DNA from: Natronohydrobacter sp.
GTDB lineage: Bacteria > Pseudomonadota > Alphaproteobacteria > Rhodobacterales > Rhodobacteraceae
DNA length: 48,497 nucleotides
NCBI GenBank assembly: GCA_020832555.1
Contig: JAFIEM010000013.1
Span: 1-48,497 of the forward strand
Reading direction: 5' to 3'
The notes beneath the pieces were generated by a model. That model did not search any database, was not told the DNA's origin, and worked only from the letters and a program-made list of their open reading frames with translations. Shown piece after piece: positions 25,586 through 32,555 of this stretch. The translations under genes were made by a program, and so were the position numbers. Each line of letters starts with the position of its first letter. Position 1 is the first letter of the stretch.

Positions 25586-27010
25586 TTACCAGCTTGCCGA
25601 GATATATTGCGTTTCCATGAACTCAAGCATCCCTTCATGCCCGCCTTCACGCCCCAGCCCCGATTGCTTGGTGCCGCCGAAGGGCGCGGCAGGATCGCTG
25701 ACCAGCCCGCGATTAAGGCCGACCATCCCGTAATCGAGCCGTTCGCAGACCTGCAACCCGCGCTTGAAATCACCCGAAAAGACATAGGCCACCAGCCCGT
25801 ATTCCGTGTCATTGGCACGGGCGATCACATCCTCGGTGTCGCTGAAGGTCTGCAATGCCGCCACCGGGCCGAAGATTTCATCGCGCACGCAATCGGCAGT
25901 TTCCGGCACGTTCGACAGTACTGTGGGCGGGTAGAAATACCCCTTCCCCTCTGGCACCACACCACCGCATTCGACCTTCGCCCCCTTGGCAACGGCATCG
26001 GCCACGAACTCCGCCACCTTGTCGCGGGTCGCGGCATTGACCAGCGGGCCGACATCCACGCTCGGGTCGGCGCCGTCGCCGACCTTCAAACCCGACATGG
26101 CAGCCGTCAGGCGGCGGGTAAATTCGGGCGCGACCGCCTCATGCACATAGATGCGGTTCGCAGCCGTGCAGGCCTCGCCCAGATTGCGCATCTTGGCCAG
26201 CATCGTGCCCTCGATCGCCACATCCATATCCGCATCGTCGAACACGATCACCGGCGCATTGCCGCCCAGTTCCATCGCGGGTTTAAGCACCTGATCGGCA
26301 GCACCCTTCAGAAGCGTCCGCCCCACCCCGGTCGAGCCAGTGAAGCTGACCACCCGCACGCGCGGATCGTGCAGCATGTGATCGACCAGCGCCCCCGTGC
26401 GTTTCGAGGGCAGCACATTCACCAGCCCCGCCGGCACGCCGGCTTCCTCCAGCAGCGGCATCAGCGCGAGCATCGTCAGCGGCGTCTCTGACGCGGGCTT
26501 GATGATAACCGCGCAGCCCGCCGCGAGCGCAGGCGCGATCTTGCGCGTGCCCATCGCCGCCGGGTAATTCCAGGGCGTGATCAGCACCGCCAGCCCCGCA
26601 GGCTTGTGCTGCACGATGATCCGCGCACCGGAACTCGGCGCATGGGTGATCAGCCCGTCGGCGCGCACCGCTTCCTCGGCAAACCAGCGGAAGAATTCGG
26701 CGGCATAGGTCGCCTCGCCCATGGCATCGGCGCGCGCCTTGCCGTTCTCCAGCGTGATCAGATGCGCGAACTCTTCCAGCCGCGCGGTCATCAATTCCCA
26801 GGCCTTGCGCAGCACTTCCGAGCGCTGGCGCGGCGTGCGCGCGGCCCACTCAGTCATCGCGGCTTCAGCGGCATCGAGCGCTGCATCGGCATCCGCGATT
26901 CCGGCCGAAGCGACCGAGGCCAGAACCTCCTCCGTCGCCGGATTGATCACGTCGAAGCGCTCGGCCGTCTTGTGCCATGCGCCGTTGATGAAAAGATCGG
27001 TATGTTCCAT
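25586..27010 (-). CDS. NAD(P)-dependent aldehyde dehydrogenase (succinate-semialdehyde dehydrogenase-like)
   Basis: This 474-residue enzyme of the aldehyde dehydrogenase superfamily has all catalytic elements: Asn148 (TPWNYP), Lys171 (KPASETP), the FTGSTGVG cofactor loop, the general base Glu247 (ELGGNAP) and the nucleophile Cys281 (GEACTAANR). Sequence details such as FFRWFAEEA and PFGGTKQSGLGREGG resemble succinate-semialdehyde dehydrogenases. In this cluster, acetaldehyde released by an acetoin-type dehydrogenase, or another short aldehyde, is also a reasonable substrate. The gene sits between the two halves of the E2, 15 bp after the lipoyl gene, so it is expressed with the complex. Confidence 0.93.
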   Translation of the reverse strand: MEHTDLFINGAWHKTAERFDVINPATEEVLASVASAGIADADAALDAAEAAMTEWAARTPRQRSEVLRKAWELMTARLEEFAHLITLENGKARADAMGEATYAAEFFRWFAEEAVRADGLITHAPSSGARIIVQHKPAGLAVLITPWNYPAAMGTRKIAPALAAGCAVIIKPASETPLTMLALMPLLEEAGVPAGLVNVLPSKRTGALVDHMLHDPRVRVVSFTGSTGVGRTLLKGAADQVLKPAMELGGNAPVIVFDDADMDVAIEGTMLAKMRNLGEACTAANRIYVHEAVAPEFTRRLTAAMSGLKVGDGADPSVDVGPLVNAATRDKVAEFVADAVAKGAKVECGGVVPEGKGYFYPPTVLSNVPETADCVRDEIFGPVAALQTFSDTEDVIARANDTEYGLVAYVFSGDFKRGLQVCERLDYGMVGLNRGLVSDPAAPFGGTKQSGLGREGGHEGMLEFMETQYISASW

Positions 27011-27025
27011 GAAAACCTCGACGGG

Positions 27026-28303
27026 TTAAAGCAGGTGGCGCAGCGGGTCTTCCATGCGCCCTGCAAATTCGGAAAGAAGGACAATCGCGCGCTCAGGCGG
27101 CATCTGCCCGGCGCTGAATTCCAGCACCAGCGACAACCCCGCGCCGCGTTGCATCACAGTCAGGACCGGCACCTGTTCCACGCCCATGCTGACCGCCTGC
27201 ACGCGTGTCGTGCGCAGATCGCGCAGCACCAGATCCGGGGCGCTCTCGGTCTCGGTCACATCTGACAGCCTGCGCCCGGCAGGCACGCTGAAGACCCGCC
27301 GCGCCGGGATGCGCTCCACGGCAATGCAGCAGGGCGCCCCGAAACTGGCCCCGGCAAGCCCGGCCAGCAGCGCATCGGCATCTGCCAGCCCCGCTGTCTT
27401 TGCTGCCCAATCCGCGAAGGCTGCAAAATCGCTCGTGGCAATCCCGGCCTCCAGCCGCAACGATGCAACCGACGCGACGCCAGTGCTCGCAACAGGGCGT
27501 GCGCCAAGCGCCTTGAGCGTTTCCAGATCCCGCATATGATAGGGTTGCGGATGGCCCGCTGCGACCAACTGGCCCAGATCCAGCCCTTGCTCTAGCGCAA
27601 CCCGGCGCAGCTTGGGCGAGGCGAGGATGCGCCCCCCGACCGGGGCCGCAGCCTTCGGCGCAGGCGCAGGCTGCGCCGCCTTGTCAGTGCGCGCCACAGG
27701 CTCTGGCGCGGGTTTTGGCGCAGGCGCAGATGCTTGCGCCCGCATCCCCTGCGCCACCGGGCTTTCGGGCTTCTCTGCCGAGATCACCGCCACAGCCTGC
27801 CCCACCGGCACTTCATCGCCCTTCCGCGCCAAGGTCGCGGCCAGCCAGCCGCGCGCCCCGGCAGGCACTTCCATCGTGGCCTTGTCGGTTTCGACCTCGA
27901 ACAGCGGATCGTCGGGGCCGACCTGCGCGCCCAGTTCGACCAGCCAGCCGACCAGCACGCCGCTGTCCTGCGCCATGCCCAATTGCGGCATGGTGATCTC
28001 GCGCCCCTCGGGCAGCGCATCCGCAGCCTGCGGGGCGGGCGCCGCAGCAGGCGCGTCCTCCTCGGCACTCTCGGAAATGCGCGCAATAGCCTGCCCGACC
28101 GGCACATCCTCACCGGCCTGCGCTGTCACATGCGTCAGAAACCCGCTCGCCTGCGCCTCGACCTCCATCGTGGCCTTGTCGGTCTCGACCTCGAAGAGCG
28201 CATCGCCCTTGGCTACCTTGTCGCCCGGCGCTTTCAGCCAGGACACGATCTTGCCTGCGTCCTGTGCCATGCCAAGCTGCGGCATCGTCACGTCATGCGG
28301 CAT
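27026..28303 (-). CDS. Double-lipoyl E2-like subunit with degenerate catalytic domain
   Basis: This 425-residue protein has two tandem lipoyl domains, 1-78 and about 102-176. Each has the lipoylation motif ETDKATMEV (Lys43 and Lys141). An Ala/Pro-rich linker follows, then a peripheral-subunit-binding domain (about 226-263, ILASPKLRRVALEQGLDLGQ) and a C-terminal region of E2 catalytic size. The active-site DHRxxxG motif is absent there; the equivalent end reads LVLEFSAGQMPPERA. It therefore looks like a lipoyl carrier and scaffold, with acyl transfer left to the separate catalytic protein at 24693-25574. It overlaps the E1-beta gene by 11 bp. The two lipoyl domains are very alike, pointing to internal duplication. 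Confidence 0.9.
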   Translation of the reverse strand: MPHDVTMPQLGMAQDAGKIVSWLKAPGDKVAKGDALFEVETDKATMEVEAQASGFLTHVTAQAGEDVPVGQAIARISESAEEDAPAAAPAPQAADALPEGREITMPQLGMAQDSGVLVGWLVELGAQVGPDDPLFEVETDKATMEVPAGARGWLAATLARKGDEVPVGQAVAVISAEKPESPVAQGMRAQASAPAPKPAPEPVARTDKAAQPAPAPKAAAPVGGRILASPKLRRVALEQGLDLGQLVAAGHPQPYHMRDLETLKALGARPVASTGVASVASLRLEAGIATSDFAAFADWAAKTAGLADADALLAGLAGASFGAPCCIAVERIPARRVFSVPAGRRLSDVTETESAPDLVLRDLRTTRVQAVSMGVEQVPVLTVMQRGAGLSLVLEFSAGQMPPERAIVLLSEFAGRMEDPLRHLL

Positions 28304-29288
28304 GGATCAGCTCCCCAGCACACAATCGGCGCGCATTGGCGGCCACTTGCTCCGGCGTCGGCACCGTCAGATCCTCCAGCGCAGGCGAGAAGGGCACCGG
28401 CACATCCATCGCCCCCATCCGCAGCACCGGCGCGTCCAGATGATAGAAGGCCTTTTCATTCAGCCGCGAGGCAATCTCCGCCGTCACCCCGTAACTCTGA
28501 TGGCCCTCGTCGATGACAATCGCGCGGCTGGTTTTCTTCACGCTCTCGATCAGTGTTTTCTCATCCAGAGGCACGATCGTGCGCGGGTCGATCACTTCAG
28601 CGCTGATCCCCTCGGCAGCCAGAATCTCCGCCGCCTTCTCCGCCACCTGCACCATCGACGATGTGCCGATCAGGGTAATATCGCGTCCCTCGCGCTTCAC
28701 ATTGGCCACGCCGAAGGGGATCAGATATTCCTCCTCCGGCACGGGCGCCTTGTCCTGATACATCAGCTTGTCTTCAAAGATCACCACCGGGTTGTTGTCG
28801 CGGATGGCGGTCTTCATCAGCCCCTTGGCCTCATAGGAAGAAGAGGGCATCGCGACCTTCAGCCCCGGTATATGCGCGACCAGCGCCTGCAACGACTGGC
28901 TGTGCTGCGCGGCAGACCGGCGAGTGGCCCCCATATTGGTGCGCAGCACCAGCGGCACGGTCAGCTTGCCGCCCGACATGTAATGCGTCTTGGCCGCCTG
29001 GTTGCAAAGCTGGTCCATGATCAGGAAGATGAAATCCCCGAACATCAGATCCACGATGGGCCGCGCCCCGGTCATCGCCGCCCCCACCGCCATGCCCATG
29101 AAACCCGGCTCGGAAATCGGCGTGTCGATCACGCGCTCGGTGCCGAATTCCTCGACCAGCCCCGAGAGCACCTTGAAGGGCGTGCCCGCCTCAGCCACAT
29201 CCTCGCCCATCAGGAACACCGACGGGTCGCGCCGCATTTCCTCGGCGATGGCCTCATTCACGGCCTGCGATAACGTTATCTCGCGCAT
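28293..29288 (-). CDS. 2-oxoacid (acetoin/pyruvate-type) dehydrogenase E1 component, beta subunit
   Basis: This 331-residue subunit pairs with the alpha subunit encoded just upstream to form the thiamine-diphosphate-dependent E1. It begins MREITLSQAVNEAIAEEMRR and has FLMGEDVAEAGTPFKV, the FIFLIMDQLCNQAAK region, and the C-terminal transketolase-like domain with EVIDPRTIVPLDEKTLIESV. This arrangement is shared by acetoin dehydrogenase (AcoB), pyruvate dehydrogenase and branched-chain E1 beta. GAGGAGG precedes the ATG at 29288. Given the neighbouring SDR and aldehyde dehydrogenase, acetoin cleavage is a fair guess, but the substrate is not proven by sequence. Confidence 0.93.
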   Translation of the reverse strand: MREITLSQAVNEAIAEEMRRDPSVFLMGEDVAEAGTPFKVLSGLVEEFGTERVIDTPISEPGFMGMAVGAAMTGARPIVDLMFGDFIFLIMDQLCNQAAKTHYMSGGKLTVPLVLRTNMGATRRSAAQHSQSLQALVAHIPGLKVAMPSSSYEAKGLMKTAIRDNNPVVIFEDKLMYQDKAPVPEEEYLIPFGVANVKREGRDITLIGTSSMVQVAEKAAEILAAEGISAEVIDPRTIVPLDEKTLIESVKKTSRAIVIDEGHQSYGVTAEIASRLNEKAFYHLDAPVLRMGAMDVPVPFSPALEDLTVPTPEQVAANARRLCAGELIHAA

Positions 29289-29300
29289 TCTGGGTCCTCC

Positions 29301-30278
29301 TCAGGCCGCGTAAACATGCATGTCGACTTCCGCCGCATCGGGATAGGCGGCGTCGAGCGCATAGGCGACGGCCTCTGCGGCATCCTTCTCGATCTCCGCG
29401 TTCAGCGCATCGAGGTCCGCTTCCGTCGCGATCCCCTCACGCACCAGATGCGCCCGGAAGCGGATGATCGGATCGCGGTTGTCTTTCCACTCCTTTTCCT
29501 CAGCCTTGGAGCGGTAATATTCGCGGTTGATATCGCCCACATGGTGGCCGTGATAGCGATACGTCATCAACTCGATGAAGAACGGCCCCTCGCCCTTGCG
29601 CGCCCGCGCGACCAGCTTGCGCGCCAGATCGTTGACCTCCAGCACATCCTGGCCATCCACCTGATGCGCTTCGATCCCGAAGGCTTCAGCGCGGGCGGTG
29701 ATCGAACCTGCGGCGATTTCCTCGGTCTTCGTATATTCCGAATAGCCATTGTTCTCGCAGGCATAGATGACCGGCAGCTTCCAGAGCGCGGCCATGTTCA
29801 TCACCTCATACAGCAGCCCCTGCGCAGTCGCGCCATCGCCGAAGAAGCACACGGTCACATCATCCGAGCCCTGCAACTTCGCGCGCAGCGCCGATCCGGT
29901 CGCAATGCCCATCGACCCGCCCACAATGGCATTGGCCCCAAGATTGCCGTGGCTCTGATCCGCAATATGCATCGACCCGCCCTTGCCCCGGCAATAGCCC
30001 TCGGCCTTGCCCAGCAACTCGCAGAACATCGCCTTGAACTCGGCCCCCTTGGCCACGCAATGCCCATGGCCCCGATGGGTCGAGGTGATCCGGTCCGCAT
30101 CTGTCAGCGCCTCGCAGATCCCCACGGCGACCGCTTCCTCGCCGGAATACATATGCGTGAGGCCCGGCATCTTGGCCGACAGGTACAGCTGGTTCGCGTT
30201 GTCCTCAAAAGTACGGATGCGCACCATCTGGGTGTACATGCGCAGGTAATCTTCCGTGTTCGATTTGGCCTTGGCCAT
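29301..30278 (-). CDS. 2-oxoacid (acetoin/pyruvate-type) dehydrogenase E1 component, alpha subunit
   Basis: From ATG 30278, with AAAGGAAA upstream, the product has 325 residues (MAKAKSNTEDYLRMYTQM). Longer frames start within the palindromic repeat and lack a ribosome binding site. The thiamine-diphosphate motif runs from FFGDGATAQG to CENNGYSEYT, and the conserved TYRYHGHHVGD loop follows. It is the partner of the beta subunit 12 bp downstream. The size and the HRGHGHCVAKGA region fit AcoA or PdhA alike. A palindromic repeat pair (30300-30352) separates it from the M24 gene upstream, so it may have its own promoter or rely on read-through. Confidence 0.93.
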   Translation of the reverse strand: MAKAKSNTEDYLRMYTQMVRIRTFEDNANQLYLSAKMPGLTHMYSGEEAVAVGICEALTDADRITSTHRGHGHCVAKGAEFKAMFCELLGKAEGYCRGKGGSMHIADQSHGNLGANAIVGGSMGIATGSALRAKLQGSDDVTVCFFGDGATAQGLLYEVMNMAALWKLPVIYACENNGYSEYTKTEEIAAGSITARAEAFGIEAHQVDGQDVLEVNDLARKLVARARKGEGPFFIELMTYRYHGHHVGDINREYYRSKAEEKEWKDNRDPIIRFRAHLVREGIATEADLDALNAEIEKDAAEAVAYALDAAYPDAAEVDMHVYAA

Positions 30279-30299
30279 GATGGTTTCCTTTGCAGGGAC

Positions 30300-30352
30300 G
30301 GTGCGTGCAAGCACGCACCCTACCGCGCGGTAGGGTGCGTGATTCACGCACC
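30300..30352. repeat. Paired REP-like palindromes (two copies head to head)
   Basis: Two versions of the element GTAGGGTGCGTG-n-CACGCACC lie back to back between the M24 gene and the E1-alpha gene. The first (30300-30325) reads GGTGCGTGCAAGCACGCACC and the second (30331-30352) GGGTGCGTGATTCACGCACC, joined by the palindrome TACCGCGCGGTA. A further copy is at 31664-31689 on the other side of the M24 gene. Dispersed palindromes of this type are common between genes in proteobacteria and may stabilise mRNA ends or bind gyrase or IHF. Confidence 0.7.
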
Positions 30353-30353
30353 C

Positions 30354-31652
30354 TCAGTAACGGTTCGCAATCGGCAGTTCCTCGGCCGGGAACAGGCTGA
30401 TCACCTCGCAGCCCGTCTCGGTCACGACCACCTCTTCCTCGATCCTCGCCGCCGAATAGCCATCCGCCGCCGGGCAATAGGTCTCAAGCGCAAAGACCAT
30501 CCCTGTCTTGATCTCCATCGGATGATCGAGGCTGATCGCGCGGCTGATGATGGGTCGCTCATGCAGCGCCAGCCCCAGACCATGCCCGAATTGCAGACCG
30601 AAGGCCGATTGCTCATCGGGAAAGCCGAATTCCTCGGCCTTGGGCCAGACCTCGGCCACCTTGTCAGTGCTCACGCCGGGTTTGATCATCGCAATCGACG
30701 CATCGATCCATTCGCGCGCCTTCACATAGGCATCGTTCTGCGCAGGTGTCGCGCGGCCGATATTGAAGGTCCGGTAGTAGCATGTCCGATAGCCCTGATA
30801 GCTTTGCAGGATGTCGAAGAACGCCTGATCACCGGGGCGGAAATAGCGGTCGGTGAAATTATGCGGATGCGGGTTGCAGCGCTCGCCCGAAATGGCGTTG
30901 ATCGCCTCCACATCATCCGAGCCCATCTCGTAGAGCATCTTGTTCGACAGCGCCACGATGTCATTCTCGCGGATGCCCGGCTTCAGGTTCTCGTAGATCA
31001 TGTGATAGACGCCATCGACCATCGAGGCCGCCTGCGTCAGAAGCTGGATCTCGTCCCAGTTCTTGATCTCGCGCGCGGCCAGCATGATCTGCTGCCCATC
31101 GACGACATTCAGCCCCTCTTCCTTCAACGCATGGAACATCGCCGTTTCGGCGTAATCCACCCCCACCGGCATGTCCCCCATGCCCGCATCGCGGATCAGA
31201 CCCGCGATTTCCTTCGCGTATTTCCGCATCAATCCGAATTCGGGCGGGATTGTCCCGCGCATCCCCACCACACCGGCGCGGCAATGATCCGGCACCAGCC
31301 AGTCCGAGAATTTCTTGTGATGCATCGCCGCAGAGCCGAAATCCCAGACATAGGGCGCATCATCGCCGGTCAGCAGGCAGAAGCGGCACATCTTGTCGCG
31401 CTCCCACTCGCCGATCTTGGTGGCACTGACATAGCGGATGTTGTTCACATCAAAAAGCAGCAGCGTGCCCGCATCCGAGGCCTGCAAGGCCTGCCGCGTG
31501 CGCGCCAGCCGGTAGCGGCGCAGCCGGTCATGGTCGATCCGGCGCTCGAAATCGACCGAGGTATGGCCCCAGGCGGGCAATCGCCCCTCCCAGCGCCAGT
31601 TGGGTTCCAGATCCTGCGGGCTCAGCAGGTTCGGCATCAAGGCTCGTGACAT
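30354..31652 (-). CDS. M24 (creatinase/prolidase fold) family protein with altered metal site
   Basis: From ATG 31652, with GGAG 8 nt upstream, the product is 432 residues: an N-terminal creatinase-type domain (about 35-180) and a C-terminal pita-bread domain. M24 metallopeptidases use Asp, Asp, His, Glu and Glu. Here the series reads Asp280 (FFDILQ), Cys291 in GYRTCYYRTF where Asp is expected, His357 (FGHGLGLALHERP), Glu390 (ALETYCP) and Glu405 (RIEEEVVV). The metal site is therefore changed or absent, as in creatinase, which works without metal. The fold also includes the DMSP lyase DddP, but that enzyme keeps its Asp ligands, so I do not call DddP. The gene is flanked on both sides by REP-like repeats and lies between an SDR and the E1-alpha gene. 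Confidence 0.85.
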   Translation of the reverse strand: MSRALMPNLLSPQDLEPNWRWEGRLPAWGHTSVDFERRIDHDRLRRYRLARTRQALQASDAGTLLLFDVNNIRYVSATKIGEWERDKMCRFCLLTGDDAPYVWDFGSAAMHHKKFSDWLVPDHCRAGVVGMRGTIPPEFGLMRKYAKEIAGLIRDAGMGDMPVGVDYAETAMFHALKEEGLNVVDGQQIMLAAREIKNWDEIQLLTQAASMVDGVYHMIYENLKPGIRENDIVALSNKMLYEMGSDDVEAINAISGERCNPHPHNFTDRYFRPGDQAFFDILQSYQGYRTCYYRTFNIGRATPAQNDAYVKAREWIDASIAMIKPGVSTDKVAEVWPKAEEFGFPDEQSAFGLQFGHGLGLALHERPIISRAISLDHPMEIKTGMVFALETYCPAADGYSAARIEEEVVVTETGCEVISLFPAEELPIANRY

Positions 31653-31663
31653 GAGAATACTCC

Positions 31664-31689
31664 GTAGGGTGCGTGCTTGCACGCACCGC
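31664..31689. repeat. REP-like palindrome, third copy
   Basis: GTAGGGTGCGTGCTTGCACGCACC matches the element at 30300-30352 in inverted orientation, with the same 9-bp arms GGTGCGTGC/GCACGCACC. It lies in the 73-bp gap before the M24 gene and ends 12 bp from its start codon, so the M24 ribosome binding site is next to the repeat. Confidence 0.7.
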
Positions 31690-31725
31690 TTGTGTGAGGA
31701 TTGAAAAGGGGAAGAAGGCGCGGCG

Positions 31726-32532
31726 TTACTGGATGCACCAGCCGCCATCGATATGGATCATCTGACCCGTCATGTAGTCACTGTCGGAACTGCACAGGAA
31801 GGCGGCTGTGCCCTTCACATCCTCCGGATAGGAGACGCGCTTGATCTGCAACGCATCGCGCACGATGTCGTCATAAGCCTGACCCTCGCGGTCCTTGAAG
31901 CCGATCTCGACCAGATCCTTGTCAAGCTGTTCCCAGAGCGGTGTCACCACCACACCGGGCGCATAGCCGTTCACAGTGATCCCGTGTTCCGCCAGCCCCA
32001 CTGCGCCGCAATGCGTCAGCGCCAGACAGCCGTATTTCGAGGTGCAATAGACCGTCACATCCACCAGCGGCTTGCGCGAGGCAATGGAACCCACATTGAT
32101 CAGCTTGTAGGGATAGTCCTGCTTGCCCTGCGCGATCATCTGGCGCGCGGTTTCCTGCATGCCCAGCCACATCGCCTTGGTGTTGACGGTCATGATCATG
32201 TCCCAGTTGTCTTCATCAATATCCATGAAGAACCGGGGCTTGTTCAGGCCCGCGTTGAACAGGCCGACATTGATCATGCCGAAAGCCTCGACCGTCGCCG
32301 CGACGGCTGCGGCATTGTCCGCGCGCTGCGTGACATCCATACGCACAGCAACCGCGCGGCCATTGCCTCTGGCGTTGATCTTTTCGGCAAGCTCCTGTGC
32401 CGCATCCAGATCCAGATCGCCAAGGCACACATTGGCCCCCAGCGCCGCGAAATGCTCGGCATTGCAAGCTCCCATCCCGCGCGCGGCTCCGGTGATCAGA
32501 ATATTCTTGCCTTTCAGGCGGGTGGTGTCCAT
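31726..32532 (-). CDS. Short-chain dehydrogenase/reductase
   Basis: This 268-residue classical SDR has cofactor loop TGAARGMG (14-21), an acidic residue after strand 2 (GDLDLD) favouring NAD, the NAG motif, Ser in NVGSIAS and catalytic YxxxK in VYCTSKYG. An insertion rich in charged residues (WEQLDKDLVEIGFKDREGQAYDD) sits in the substrate-binding loop, as in acetoin/diacetyl reductases and some polyol dehydrogenases. GGAGGA precedes ATG 32532. It is the first gene of the group that continues with the M24 protein and the E1/E2 complex, and could supply the keto substrate for that complex by oxidising a diol or sugar alcohol; this is inference. Confidence 0.9.
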   Translation of the reverse strand: MDTTRLKGKNILITGAARGMGACNAEHFAALGANVCLGDLDLDAAQELAEKINARGNGRAVAVRMDVTQRADNAAAVAATVEAFGMINVGLFNAGLNKPRFFMDIDEDNWDMIMTVNTKAMWLGMQETARQMIAQGKQDYPYKLINVGSIASRKPLVDVTVYCTSKYGCLALTHCGAVGLAEHGITVNGYAPGVVVTPLWEQLDKDLVEIGFKDREGQAYDDIVRDALQIKRVSYPEDVKGTAAFLCSSDSDYMTGQMIHIDGGWCIQ

Positions 32533-32555
32533 GGCGTCCTCCTCAGCGCTATTGG

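Noticed and set aside
29316-31649. A 777-codon plus-strand open frame across the E1-alpha and M24 genes
   Set aside because: It is antisense to two well-recognised genes, has the His/Arg/Ile-rich composition typical of shadow frames in GC-rich DNA, and shows no domain signature.
30354-31652. Call of DMSP lyase DddP for the M24 protein
   Set aside because: DddP is in the same fold family, but its Asp metal ligands are not conserved here and similarity outside the core motifs is weak.
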